Below, one piece after another: positions 27,839 to 36,024 of a stretch of DNA of 64,000 bases (position 1 is its first letter; each line of letters begins with the position of its first letter). Both the position numbers and the translations under genes were made by a program. Below the pieces are notes generated by a model. The model was not told where the DNA came from. It did no database searches and was given only the letters and a program-made list of their open reading frames with translations. Source of the DNA: Buttiauxella brennerae ATCC 51605 (lineage in GTDB: Bacteria > Pseudomonadota > Gammaproteobacteria > Enterobacterales > Enterobacteriaceae); assembly GCF_001654925.1 (NCBI RefSeq), contig NZ_LXER01000024.1, positions 19,512 through 83,511 on the forward strand. The letters are read 5' to 3'.

Positions 27839-28969
27839 ATGGCTAAAGGTAAGAAAATCCAACTTTCCTTCCGCGCCCGACGCGACAAGGAAACCGGGAC
27901 TGAAGTTTTACGTCTGACCCCACCACACATCATTTGCCACCGTAATTATTTCTATCAAAAATGTTTTAGTCAGGATGGGCAGCGGCTGATTTTCGGCGGC
28001 GCGTTCGAAGGACACTGGAATTACTATTCACTCGATTTAGAAAAACAAATTGCAACACAACTCACCGAAGGTGAAGGCGACAATACTTTCGGCGGCTTTT
28101 TATCTGCTGATGATCGTTCGCTGTGGTATGTGAAAAATACCCGCGAGTTGCGCCGTGTTGATCTGGATTCACTCGAAGAATACGTGGTTTATGAAGTCGA
28201 TGATGAATGGGTGGCTTATGGCACCTGGGTGGCGAATTCCGATTGCAGCCAACTGGTGGGGATTGAAATCAAAAAGAGTGACTGGTCACCGCTCACTGAC
28301 TGGCAAAAATTCCGTGATTTCTACTTCACAAACCCGGAGTGCCGGCTGATCCGTGTTGATTTGCACACTGGCAAACAGCAAACCATCTTGCAAGAAAAAC
28401 GCTGGTTAGGTCACCCGATCTACCGCCCGTTCGACGACAATACCATCGCGTTTTGTCATGAAGGGCCGCGTGATGCAATCGATGCGCGTATGTGGTTGAT
28501 AAACCAGGATGGCAGTCATGTGCGTAACGTTCGCCAGCATAGCGAAGGTGAAAGTTTTACACATGAATTCTGGGTGCCAGATGGCTCCGCACTTTACTAC
28601 GTCGCCCATAAAGAAGGTGATGCTCACCGCTATTTATGCAGCGCCGATCCACAAACGCTTGAGAATCGCCAACTGCGAACCATTCCACCTTGCTCACATT
28701 TGATGAGCAACCACGACGGCTCGCTGGTTGTTGGTGATGGCGCACCGCACAAAACGGGGAATATCGATCTCAACGATCCCTTCATCTGGGTGTTTGATCT
28801 TAAAAAAGGGACGCAGAAAGCTGTTTGCCAACACAATACTTCCTGGAAAGTGCTGGATGGTGACCGCCAGGTGACGCATCCGCATCCTTCCTTTAGCCCG
28901 GATAACCAATGGGTGCTTTACACATCTGACGAAGAAGGAATGCCCGCGTTGTATTTAGCGAGGGTGTAG
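27839..28969 (+). CDS. ogl: Oligogalacturonate lyase, paralogue 1
   Basis: Cytoplasmic seven-bladed beta-propeller lyase (PL22), 376 residues, that cleaves di- and oligogalacturonates to 4,5-unsaturated monogalacturonate. The conserved HRNYFYQKCF, WLGHPIYRP, CHEGP and THEFWVP motifs are visible, as is the metal-site segment RQVTHPHPSF near residue 345. It is about 15 residues shorter than paralogue 2, mainly through a gap before the last blade, where paralogue 2 reads VDVKDTSGYTIDNDP. It sits directly after the tog terminator and converges on kduD. Confidence 0.93.
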   Translation: MAKGKKIQLSFRARRDKETGTEVLRLTPPHIICHRNYFYQKCFSQDGQRLIFGGAFEGHWNYYSLDLEKQIATQLTEGEGDNTFGGFLSADDRSLWYVKNTRELRRVDLDSLEEYVVYEVDDEWVAYGTWVANSDCSQLVGIEIKKSDWSPLTDWQKFRDFYFTNPECRLIRVDLHTGKQQTILQEKRWLGHPIYRPFDDNTIAFCHEGPRDAIDARMWLINQDGSHVRNVRQHSEGESFTHEFWVPDGSALYYVAHKEGDAHRYLCSADPQTLENRQLRTIPPCSHLMSNHDGSLVVGDGAPHKTGNIDLNDPFIWVFDLKKGTQKAVCQHNTSWKVLDGDRQVTHPHPSFSPDNQWVLYTSDEEGMPALYLARV

Positions 28970-28980
28970 ATACAAAAAAA

Positions 28981-29005
28981 CCTCCTGATTTCAGGAGGTT
29001 TTTTT
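28981..29005. terminator. Bidirectional terminator between ogl and kduD
   Basis: CCTCCTGA / TCAGGAGG stem (28981-28998) flanked by seven A and eight T. Confidence 0.92.
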
Positions 29006-29020
29006 TACATCAATTCTAAA

Positions 29021-29782
29021 TTAACGCGCTAACCAGCCGCCATCAACCGCAACGGTGTAACCGTTGATGTAATCAGAAGCGGTTGACGCCAGGAACACGA
29101 TTGGACCTTTCAGATCTTCTGGCAGACCCCAACGACCCGCTGGGATACGCTCAAGAATCGCCGCACTACGCTCTTCATCGGCACGCAATTGCTGGGTGTT
29201 GTTGGTCGCCATGTAACCCGGTGCGATAGCATTCACGTTGATACCGTGTTGTGCCCACTCGTTTGCCAGCAGACGAGTCACACCCATAACTGCGCTTTTA
29301 GACGCGGTGTAAGACGGTACGCGGATGCCACCCTGGTAAGAAAGCATGGAAGCGATGTTAATGATTTTGCCGCCTTTGCCCTGAGCAATAAACTGGCGAG
29401 CCACAGCCTGAGACATAAAGAACACGCTCTTGATGTTCAGGTTCATTACATCGTCCCAGTCTTTTTCGCTGAAGTTGATTGCATCTTCACGACGAATCAG
29501 ACCTGCGTTGTTAACCAGAATGTCGATTTGGCCGAACTCAGCAACCGCACGCTCAAGTAGAGATGGGATACCATCAATCTGGCGCAGGTCAGCGGTCAGG
29601 CTCAGGAAGCGGCGACCCAGAGCGGTTACGCGCTCGATGGTTTCAGACGGTTCAACGATGTTGATACCCACAATGTCACAACCTGCTTCAGCAAGACCGA
29701 TAGCCATACCCTGGCCCAGACCTGTATCACAACCAGTAACAACAGCAACTTTACCTTGTAGGGAGAATGAATCCAGAATCAT
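29021..29782 (-). CDS. kduD: KduD 2-deoxy-D-gluconate / DKII dehydrogenase
   Basis: Short-chain dehydrogenase of 253 residues that reduces DKII to 2-keto-3-deoxygluconate in pectin and hexuronate breakdown. Rossmann motif TGCDTGLGQG at residues 16-25 and catalytic S145, Y158, K162 are present. The sequence is very close to E. coli KduD, length included. In E. coli it lies in a kduD-kduI pair beside yqeF; here kduI is not adjacent. A KdgR palindrome is found 163 bp upstream in the shared 29783-30175 gap. Confidence 0.96.
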   Translation of the reverse strand: MILDSFSLQGKVAVVTGCDTGLGQGMAIGLAEAGCDIVGINIVEPSETIERVTALGRRFLSLTADLRQIDGIPSLLERAVAEFGQIDILVNNAGLIRREDAINFSEKDWDDVMNLNIKSVFFMSQAVARQFIAQGKGGKIINIASMLSYQGGIRVPSYTASKSAVMGVTRLLANEWAQHGINVNAIAPGYMATNNTQQLRADEERSAAILERIPAGRWGLPEDLKGPIVFLASTASDYINGYTVAVDGGWLAR

Positions 29783-29944
29783 GTAGGTTTCCTTTTTTTA
29801 TACGGGCCTGCTGTAAGCGCAAGCATCTTGGGGAAAATTTTGTTCACGCAAATTGCGCAACTCATAAATCACTTACGGTGAAAACTCTGTTCCGTAATCT
29901 TTGATGGAGTGATAGTAATCTGGTTGAAACCGCTTTTCAATTAT

Positions 29945-29965
29945 AAATGAAACGTTGTTTCAAAT
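29945..29965. promoter_or_regulatory. KdgR box, kduD side
   Basis: AAATGAAACGTTGTTTCAAAT, close to the KdgR consensus; in the kduD-ogl2 divergent gap. Confidence 0.87.
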
Positions 29966-30070
29966 TATGGAAGATACTTTCCAATTTTGATATTCCGATC
30001 ACGCTTAATCGGAATTTTCCCTTCTGCACTCATCTGTCTGGTGGAAGTATTGTGGACGTTGTCACCGTTT

Positions 30071-30086
30071 AGTGAATGCAATCACA
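30071..30086. promoter_or_regulatory. CRP-like site upstream of ogl paralogue 2
   Basis: AGTGAATGCAATCACA matches TGTGA-N6-TCACA at all but the first base; it abuts the next KdgR box. Confidence 0.7.
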
Positions 30087-30087
30087 C

Positions 30088-30108
30088 ATATTGAAACAAT
30101 GTTTTGAT
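30088..30108. promoter_or_regulatory. KdgR box, ogl2 side
   Basis: ATATTGAAACAATGTTTTGAT keeps the GAAACNNTGTTT core; 68 bp before the ogl2 start. Confidence 0.75.
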
Positions 30109-30175
30109 AAATTAACACCAGAAGTTCGAACATTAATTTTCGGCAGAAATGAATTGCCATCTAAAGGAGAGCATC

Positions 30176-31351
30176 ATGGCTAAAGGTATGCGGGTTAAGC
30201 TGGTTTATGAAGTAAGCCAGGACCCAGACACAGGCGTCGAAGTCACCCGCTTAACGCCACCAGAAGTAACCTGCCATCGCAATTACTTCTATCAAAAATG
30301 CTTCACTCAGGATGGCAGTAAGCTACTGTTTGCTGGCGAGTTTGACGGTAACTGGAACTATTATCTGCTGGATATCGCCGCTGCCGAAGCCGTGCAATTA
30401 ACGGAAGGCACGGGCGACAATACTTTTGGTGGCTTCCTCTCGCCGGATGACAAATCCCTCTATTATGTGAAAAACGAACGCACCCTGCTGGAAGTCAATC
30501 TTGAGACTCTGGTTGAGCGTGAAGTGTACCGCGTACCTGCCGACTGGGTTGGCTACGGCACATGGGTTGCCAACAGCGATTGCACAAAACTTGTGGGTAT
30601 CGAAATCTCCAAAGATGATTGGGTACCGTTAAACGACTGGAAGATCTTCCATGACTTCTTCCACAAAGGCCCAAATTGCCGCTTGCTGCGTGTTGATCTG
30701 CAAACTGGTGAAAGTGCCGTTATCCACCAGGAAAAAAACTGGCTCGGCCACCCAATCTACCGCCCGTTCGATGACAACACCGTCGCGTTCTGTCACGAAG
30801 GCCCGCACGACCTGGTCGATGCGCGGATGTGGATGGTCAACGAAGATGGCAGCAACGTCCGTAAAGTAAAAGAGCACGCCGAAGGCGAAAGCTGCACACA
30901 CGAATTCTGGGTGCCAAACGGCTCTTCCTTGATGTACGTTTCTTACCTGAAAGGCCAGCAAGGCCGCACCATTTATAGTTACAACCCGGACAACGGCGAA
31001 AATACAGAAGTCATGCAGATGCCAGCATGTTCACATTTGATGAGTAACTTTGATGGTTCGCTGCTGGTGGGTGATGGTTCCGGTACTCCGGTCGATGTTA
31101 AAGATACTAGTGGTTACACCATCGACAACGATCCGTATTTATATGCCTTCGATGTAGTGAAAAAAGCTTATTTCCGCGTAGCTCGCCACGATACTTCCTG
31201 GGCGACATTTGCGAATAGCCGCCAGGTTACGCATCCGCATCCATCATTTACGCCTGACGACAGCGCCATTCTTTTCAGCTCCGATAAAGACGGCAAGCCT
31301 GCGCTGTATATTGCGAAGATGCCGGCTAATCCTGAGTTAATTTCTGCCTGA
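30176..31351 (+). CDS. ogl: Oligogalacturonate lyase, paralogue 2
   Basis: 391-residue PL22 lyase, the more canonical of the two copies in length and sequence. The ATG at 30176 (MAKGMRVKLVYEVSQD) follows AAGGAGAG; an upstream ATG at 30149 is less likely. Motifs: HRNYFYQKCF, WLGHPIYRPFDDNTVAFCHE, THEFWVPNGSS, SHLMSNFDGSLLVGDG and RQVTHPHPSF. It is divergent from kduD with its own CRP-like and KdgR sites, so it is probably controlled separately from paralogue 1. It ends before a terminator shared with the kdgM region. Confidence 0.94.
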   Translation: MAKGMRVKLVYEVSQDPDTGVEVTRLTPPEVTCHRNYFYQKCFTQDGSKLLFAGEFDGNWNYYLLDIAAAEAVQLTEGTGDNTFGGFLSPDDKSLYYVKNERTLLEVNLETLVEREVYRVPADWVGYGTWVANSDCTKLVGIEISKDDWVPLNDWKIFHDFFHKGPNCRLLRVDLQTGESAVIHQEKNWLGHPIYRPFDDNTVAFCHEGPHDLVDARMWMVNEDGSNVRKVKEHAEGESCTHEFWVPNGSSLMYVSYLKGQQGRTIYSYNPDNGENTEVMQMPACSHLMSNFDGSLLVGDGSGTPVDVKDTSGYTIDNDPYLYAFDVVKKAYFRVARHDTSWATFANSRQVTHPHPSFTPDDSAILFSSDKDGKPALYIAKMPANPELISA

Positions 31352-31380
31352 TAATATTGTATGCCCTGTGTAGGCCCTTG

Positions 31381-31407
31381 CCCTCCCCAAACCGGGAGGG
31401 CTTTTTT
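31381..31407 (+). terminator. Terminator after ogl paralogue 2
   Basis: CCCTCCC / CGGGAGGG hairpin followed by CTTTTTT. Confidence 0.85.
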
Positions 31408-31457
31408 ATAGTTAATCCCCTCTCCTTGTATGGAGAAGGAGAGATTTAAAAACAAAA

Positions 31458-31482
31458 AAGCCCCCGCTGACTACGCGGAGGC
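31458..31482 (-). terminator. Terminator after kdgM
   Basis: On the minus strand GCCTCCGC / GCGGGGGC around a 7-base loop, then a run of six T. Confidence 0.8.
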
Positions 31483-31514
31483 CTGAAATGAGGGATTAGA
31501 TACAGTTTAAATAA

Positions 31515-32201
31515 TTAGAACGAGTACGCCACGCCAACACGGTAACGAGTCTGGCGTTCGTCAGTCGTTTTACTACCGGCAACGTTGCCCACCTCTGCAT
31601 ATGGAGCCCAGTTTTTATCCCACTTGTAAGCCAATTTCACGTTGTACTCATCAGAGTCTTTGTCGTTATCAGAACGGATCTGATGGTCGCTCTTCGCGTA
31701 AACATAGTTCAGCTCAGTACGCCAGTCACCCAACGCATAACCAACCCAGGCATCGCCACGGTTAACTTTGTCATCTGCGTTTTTGGTATTGTCATTTGGG
31801 TAACGGGTATATTCAAAACGGTAACGAGCGGCGATATAAAAACCATTATCGAAGCTGTATTGCGCATGCAAATATGGCTTCCAGGTTGTTTTACTGTCGT
31901 TACTGTCAATATTTAAACCAGGAGTCAGAGAGATATTATCTGTCGCTTTCCAGCGCCAGTTAATAGATTCTTCATGGCCGCTGCCAACGATGTCACTAAA
32001 TGGCTGGTCTTTATTAGTACCACCAGATTTCCATTTTGCTTCAACGCCAAAGCCCAGCCCATTAGCGAAACGGTGTGATACTGCTACGCGGTCGCCATTC
32101 GAGCCTGCATCTACATATTCGTGACGTAAATCAACTGTTACCGCTTGAGCAACAACACTTACGCCACACAGAACAACAACACCCAGAGCTTTCTTCAACA
32201 T
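31515..32201 (-). CDS. kdgM: KdgM-family oligogalacturonate porin
   Basis: Outer-membrane channel for acidic oligosaccharides, 228 residues from the ATG at 32201 (MLKKALGVVVLCGVSVVAQA). The signal peptide ends after QA, before VTVDLRHEYVDAG, the family N-terminus. The remainder alternates as in a 12-stranded barrel and the protein ends with aromatic F (VGVAYSF), the barrel-assembly signal. The start at 32234 would put extra charged residues ahead of the signal peptide; AAGGGA supports 32201. It is the first step of the pathway: entry into the periplasm before TogB capture. Confidence 0.93.
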   Translation of the reverse strand: MLKKALGVVVLCGVSVVAQAVTVDLRHEYVDAGSNGDRVAVSHRFANGLGFGVEAKWKSGGTNKDQPFSDIVGSGHEESINWRWKATDNISLTPGLNIDSNDSKTTWKPYLHAQYSFDNGFYIAARYRFEYTRYPNDNTKNADDKVNRGDAWVGYALGDWRTELNYVYAKSDHQIRSDNDKDSDEYNVKLAYKWDKNWAPYAEVGNVAGSKTTDERQTRYRVGVAYSF

Positions 32202-32215
32202 AATCGCATTCCCTT

Positions 32216-32236
32216 CATTGAAATATCGTTTCATTA
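32216..32236. promoter_or_regulatory. KdgR box in the kdgM promoter
   Basis: CATTGAAATATCGTTTCATTA, core GAAATATCGTTTC, 15 bp before the kdgM ATG, positioned to block transcription start. Confidence 0.75.
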
Positions 32237-32399
32237 TTATGAAACTAGATTTTATTTTTAAATGAACATTATTTTAGTGATCGAGATCGTAAATATTTAT
32301 GTCAAAAAAATACAAGCCCACCTTCGTGATGGGCCTCAATAAAACAAAGGGAAATTGCCAATAAAAAGAGATTCAACTCACATAAAAAAAACCAAAAAC

Positions 32400-32420
32400 A
32401 CATTCAAAACGATATTTCAA
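32400..32420. promoter_or_regulatory. Second KdgR-like site upstream of kdgM
   Basis: On the minus strand the core reads GAAATATCGTTTT, almost the same as the proximal box; ~200 bp upstream of kdgM. The 404-bp kdgM-yqeF gap otherwise shows AT-rich sequence and the yqeF terminator. Confidence 0.5.
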
Positions 32421-32538
32421 TATGGTTATCCGGTGTTTACATTTCGCTTTTGAAACATTTAACTCAAATCAGATCACCTTCAAAATTAAGATCATTGAGA
32501 ATAATCCCGTCAGTGATTAATTCATGTAAGACCCAAAT

Positions 32539-32570
32539 AAAAAAAAGCGCCACTTAAGAATAAGTGGCGC
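32539..32570 (-). terminator. Terminator after yqeF
   Basis: GCGCCACTTA / TAAGTGGCGC 10-bp stem, 4-base loop, followed on the minus strand by eight T. Confidence 0.92.
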
Positions 32571-32605
32571 TTAATATGACTCAGTATGCGTTGTGAAGCG
32601 GAAAG

Positions 32606-33787
32606 TTAATCTCGTTCGATTGCCAGCGCAACACCCTGCCCGCCACCAATACATAACGTGGCCAGCCCTTTTTTAGCATCGCGCTTCACCATTTCATGAA
32701 CCAGTGAAACCAATATTCGGCAGCCAGACGCGCCAATAGGGTGGCCAAGCGCCAGCGCTCCACCGTTCACGTTTACTTTACGCTCATCCCATTCCAGCAT
32801 TTTGCCAACCGAAAGTGCCTGGGCAGCAAAAGCCTCGTTTGCTTCAATGAGATCCAAATCTTCCAGTCGCCAACCCGCACGCTCAAGGCAACGCTGCGTT
32901 GCCGTGACGGGTGCTATGCCCATATAGGCTGGGTCGACGCCTACACTGGCAAAGGCCCGGATACGCGCAAGCACCGGCAAATTTAACTCTTCGGCTTTAC
33001 TGGCACTCATCATTAATACGGCGGCGGCGCCATCATTAATAGATGAGGCATTTCCGGCAGTCACGCTACCCAGGCTATCAAAGGTCGGCCGCAATAACGC
33101 CAGGGCTTCCGCACTGGCATCGGTCTGTGGTTGTTCATCAGTATCAACAATGACTGACTTACCGGCATTGAGCTCTACCGTGACCGGCACGATTTCATCT
33201 TTAAAGCGCCCGGAATCAATGGCCGCCCGAGCCTTGTGTTGTGAGGCCAGTGCGTAGGCATCCTGGCTTTCACGGCTGATGCCATATTCACGCGCCAGGT
33301 TTTCAGCCGTCACGCCCATATGGTAATCGTTGAAGGCATCCCACAGCCCATCATGAACCAGGCTGTCGATTAACTGGCTGTTTCCCAAACCGGCACCGTT
33401 GCGGCTGTCGGCCAGCACATGAGGTGCACGGCTCATGTTTTCCTGACCACCCGCAATCACGACATCGGCCTCGCCGCACTGAATGGCCTGAGTTGCCAGG
33501 TGCAGTGCTTTTAAGCCAGAGCCACAAACATCGTTAATCGTGATGGCTGAAACCGACCACGGCAGGCCACTGTTGAGCGCCGTCTGGCGTGCCGGGTTTT
33601 GCCCGGCCCCTGCGGTTAACACCTGCCCGAGGATCACTTCGTCGACTTCAAGCTCGCTGACGCCGCTTCGTTCGAGCAATGCTTTAACTACCGCACTCCC
33701 CAATTCTGAAGCGGTGCGCGGGGATAGCGCCCCCTGAAAACAGCCAATGGGTGTTCGAGCGGCTCCCACAATTACGACATCTTTCAT
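32606..33787 (-). CDS. yqeF: YqeF acetyl-CoA acetyltransferase (thiolase)
   Basis: Type II thiolase family enzyme, 393 residues as in E. coli YqeF, catalysing acetoacetyl-CoA/acetyl-CoA interconversion. The start MKDVVIVGAARTPIGCFQGA at 33787 follows GGAGATAA; the open frame runs on to 33874 without support. Catalytic C88 lies in DVCGSGLKA; GHPIGASG and CIGGGQG near the C-terminus carry the other active-site residues. In E. coli it follows kduI, so it marks the right end of the exchanged segment here. Confidence 0.95.
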   Translation of the reverse strand: MKDVVIVGAARTPIGCFQGALSPRTASELGSAVVKALLERSGVSELEVDEVILGQVLTAGAGQNPARQTALNSGLPWSVSAITINDVCGSGLKALHLATQAIQCGEADVVIAGGQENMSRAPHVLADSRNGAGLGNSQLIDSLVHDGLWDAFNDYHMGVTAENLAREYGISRESQDAYALASQHKARAAIDSGRFKDEIVPVTVELNAGKSVIVDTDEQPQTDASAEALALLRPTFDSLGSVTAGNASSINDGAAAVLMMSASKAEELNLPVLARIRAFASVGVDPAYMGIAPVTATQRCLERAGWRLEDLDLIEANEAFAAQALSVGKMLEWDERKVNVNGGALALGHPIGASGCRILVSLVHEMVKRDAKKGLATLCIGGGQGVALAIERD

Positions 33788-33800
33788 TGTTATCTCCGCT

Positions 33801-33920
33801 CCCCCGTCATAATTCACGTGGCCTCTTTGTTGGCAACACTCACCCATCCAAATGACTGACTTGTGTAAGCTCATCAGGATGGGTTATCTCGCCACTGCGA
33901 TGCAACTCGTGTTATTTCGG
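33801..33920. repeat. Dispersed palindromic repeat, copy C
   Basis: Diverged copy of the element seen at 4801 and 5006: CCCGTCAT, GTTGGCAACA, GACTGACTTGTGTAAGCTCATCAGGAT and GCGATGCAACTCGTGTTATTTCGGG. It lies between yqeF and the diguanylate cyclase. Confidence 0.65.
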
Positions 33921-33924
33921 GAAT

Positions 33925-34944
33925 TTAATGAGGTAAATGATCCCGGCGACGATCTTTTTCGAGATACATCGCGGCATCAGCTTCGCGCAGCGCCTGGTCG
34001 TGATCGGTGAGTTCCGGGTTAATAGCAACTACACCGATACTCGGGCCTGCGTAATTAATCACACTGGAATGTAGCTGATACTCGCCGGTCAGCAAGTTTG
34101 AGAGGCGAATTTTGAAGGCCTGCGCAGCTTGCAGTGCCATGCCAGATTCTTTTGGCCCAATACCGGCCACGACAAATTCATCACCGCCGACCCGCCCGAT
34201 AATATCGTCAGGGCGAGCCCCTGATTGTAAACGCTGCCCGATAGCACACAGGAAATCATCACCTGCATCGTGACCATAAACATCATTAATCTGTTTAAAA
34301 TCATCCAGGTCAGCAAAAGCCAGCAGCACGAAGCGCGCATCCTGGCGAGCCTTTGAAAAGAGTTTTGGCAATTGTTCAAACACGGCACGGCGGTTTGGCA
34401 GGCCGGTCAGTTCATCGGTATAACTGGCTGTGGTGAGTGCCGCATTTGCCTGCTGCAACTGTTGTAAAAGTTGCTCATTTTGAATTTGCTGAGCAATCAA
34501 CTGTGCAAAGAGCTGCAACACCTGCTCGCTACGTTCGCTAAGAATACGATGCTCAGAACTGGCCGCGCAAAGCGTGCCATATAAAGAGCCATCGGCAAGC
34601 GTGACGGGCGTGCTGACATAAGTGGTGATCCCCAATGCCTTTGCGGCCTGCGAATCGCCCCAGACATTTGCCACATCACAGGTATAACGCTTGCCTTCAT
34701 CCAGTGCGCGCTTGCAAAGCGTGTCACCCCACGGCACCGAAAGGCCTTCGGGGATCTGCATACTCCGGGAATTTCGAGCAAAAAGGATATGTTGGAAACT
34801 ACCGTCAGGTTCAATGCGCGTCAGGTAAGTTGACTCCATGTTTGTGACCAGTTCGAGCATTTCCAGCAACTGTCGGACGAGTCCTTCGAGCGTGTATTCA
34901 GATTCTAATGCGGTTGAAATCCGCTCGATAAGATTGTCAGACAT
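33925..34944 (-). CDS. GAF-GGDEF diguanylate cyclase, DgcP-like
   Basis: 339-residue soluble enzyme that makes c-di-GMP from two GTP. Residues ~15-155 form a GAF domain, ~170-335 the GGDEF domain. The active motif is GGDEF at 253-257 and the inhibitory I-site RxxD is RPDD at 244-247, so it should be an active, feedback-controlled cyclase. The N-terminal half closely follows E. coli DgcP (YeaP), for example SLYGTLCAASSEHR. It is the first of many c-di-GMP genes on the right half of the window and is transcribed with the same polarity as the chemosensory operon, about 220 bp beyond its end. Confidence 0.93.
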   Translation of the reverse strand: MSDNLIERISTALESEYTLEGLVRQLLEMLELVTNMESTYLTRIEPDGSFQHILFARNSRSMQIPEGLSVPWGDTLCKRALDEGKRYTCDVANVWGDSQAAKALGITTYVSTPVTLADGSLYGTLCAASSEHRILSERSEQVLQLFAQLIAQQIQNEQLLQQLQQANAALTTASYTDELTGLPNRRAVFEQLPKLFSKARQDARFVLLAFADLDDFKQINDVYGHDAGDDFLCAIGQRLQSGARPDDIIGRVGGDEFVVAGIGPKESGMALQAAQAFKIRLSNLLTGEYQLHSSVINYAGPSIGVVAINPELTDHDQALREADAAMYLEKDRRRDHLPH

Positions 34945-35093
34945 AAAGCAGAATTACCTTTTCTATAAACATGAAGTGTAAAGCTGAAGATGGGTTCATT
35001 TTTAACATATTTTCAATATGACGTCCCCTGCCAGATATAGCATTTGAGAGACATCACCGGGAAGACGGTGGGCAACTTTTGAAGGGTTTCGTG

Positions 35094-35143
35094 GCTGTCG
35101 GATGTCGCTTCGCTAATCCGACCTTCACAGTGACAGCTTTTTT
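35094..35143. repeat. REP-like hairpin after the chemosensory operon
   Basis: GTCGGATGTCGCTTCGCTAATCCGAC (35097-35122) resembles a REP unit and is nested in GCTGTC / GACAGC with TTTTTT beyond. Confidence 0.65.
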
Positions 35144-35165
35144 ACGCGCAGGAGAGTGAAATATT

Positions 35166-35516
35166 CTACCAGCTCAATAAAGGGCTAAGGCTTTCATCTT
35201 GCACAAACGCGCGCAGAGCAGGTAGCTGACAGCAGTGATGTAATAATTCTGGCAACGGGAAGATATCGCTCTGCCTGAGAACCACGTTTTCCAGTTCTCC
35301 CCAGAAAGACCAGCCCTCCGTCACGTTGCTCGCAGGAACGAACAAATGCAGATGCATGCCGCGCTGTGGCTCATCCGGCAAGCCTAGCCATTGGCTAAAG
35401 CTCTGGACTGCGTGGGTTTCGGAGTCCACCAGCACGCAACGCTGAACCTGGGTTGCCGGAATATAAATATGCAGCTCACCCAAAGTGATGCGAACGGCTG
35501 CGAGGCTAAGAGGCAT
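35166..35516 (-). CDS. Small CheW-like protein, last gene of the chemosensory operon
   Basis: 116 residues from the ATG at 35516, overlapping the cheW-like gene by 11 bases; the open frame extends upstream to 35678 but only inside cheW. I do not recognise it firmly. ELHIYIPATQVQRCVLVD at the front and ALRAFVQDESLSPLLSW at the end resemble the first and last strands of a CheW fold, so it may be a shortened adaptor in the place WspD holds in Pseudomonas. Two cysteines (HHCCQL) lie near residue 93. No membrane segment. Confidence 0.6.
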   Translation of the reverse strand: MPLSLAAVRITLGELHIYIPATQVQRCVLVDSETHAVQSFSQWLGLPDEPQRGMHLHLFVPASNVTEGWSFWGELENVVLRQSDIFPLPELLHHCCQLPALRAFVQDESLSPLLSW

Positions 35517-36024
35517 AACCGCTACTTTCCAGGTATCGTTCAAAAACGCTGTCCAAATCCAGCAGCGCAAAATACTCGTGCCCCACCGGAACAATACCCA
35601 CCACAATTTTCTGCATCGAAGCAGGTAAATTGTCCGTTGCCGGTTGAATCTGGCTTTCAGCGACATCCAGCACATCAACCAGCTTATCGATCAGAATACC
35701 GCTTTGCATTTTATTGCCGCGGCCAATCAAGATCGTACGTTTGGCTGACACCTCTTGCGAAGGAGCATCAATCAGGCTGTTGATATTAATGATCGACTCA
35801 ACACGGCCACGGTGATTAATCACCCCTTCAAGAGAAGGAGGGCAGCCCGGCACCCATGAGACAGGGCGCTCGGCAAGAATCTCTTTTATTTGTGAACCGT
35901 AGAATGCAAAATTTTTGTCCGCTTGTTTAAACAAAACAATGCTGCATTGCGGTTCGTCAACGTTAGCAATTTCCCGATTCTCGTGCTGATAAAGGCTGAG
36001 TATTTCTTCTAACGGCTCACTCAT
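35506..36024 (-). CDS. CheW-type coupling protein
   Basis: 172-residue CheW-domain adaptor that links receptor and CheA. The fold is recognisable from NFAFYGSQIKEIL, PSLEGVINHRGRVESIININ and ALLDLDSVFERYL. An N-terminal extension of ~25 residues precedes the domain. It overlaps the preceding GGDEF gene by 4 bases and the following small gene by 11, so all three are probably translationally coupled. By position it matches WspB of the Wsp system. Confidence 0.9.
   Translation of the reverse strand: MSEPLEEILSLYQHENREIANVDEPQCSIVLFKQADKNFAFYGSQIKEILAERPVSWVPGCPPSLEGVINHRGRVESIININSLIDAPSQEVSAKRTILIGRGNKMQSGILIDKLVDVLDVAESQIQPATDNLPASMQKIVVGIVPVGHEYFALLDLDSVFERYLESSGYAS

Noticed and set aside
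35517..35678. Longer N-terminus for the small CheW-like protein
   Set aside because: It would be encoded entirely within the cheW gene in another frame; the ATG at 35516 fits the overlap pattern of the operon.
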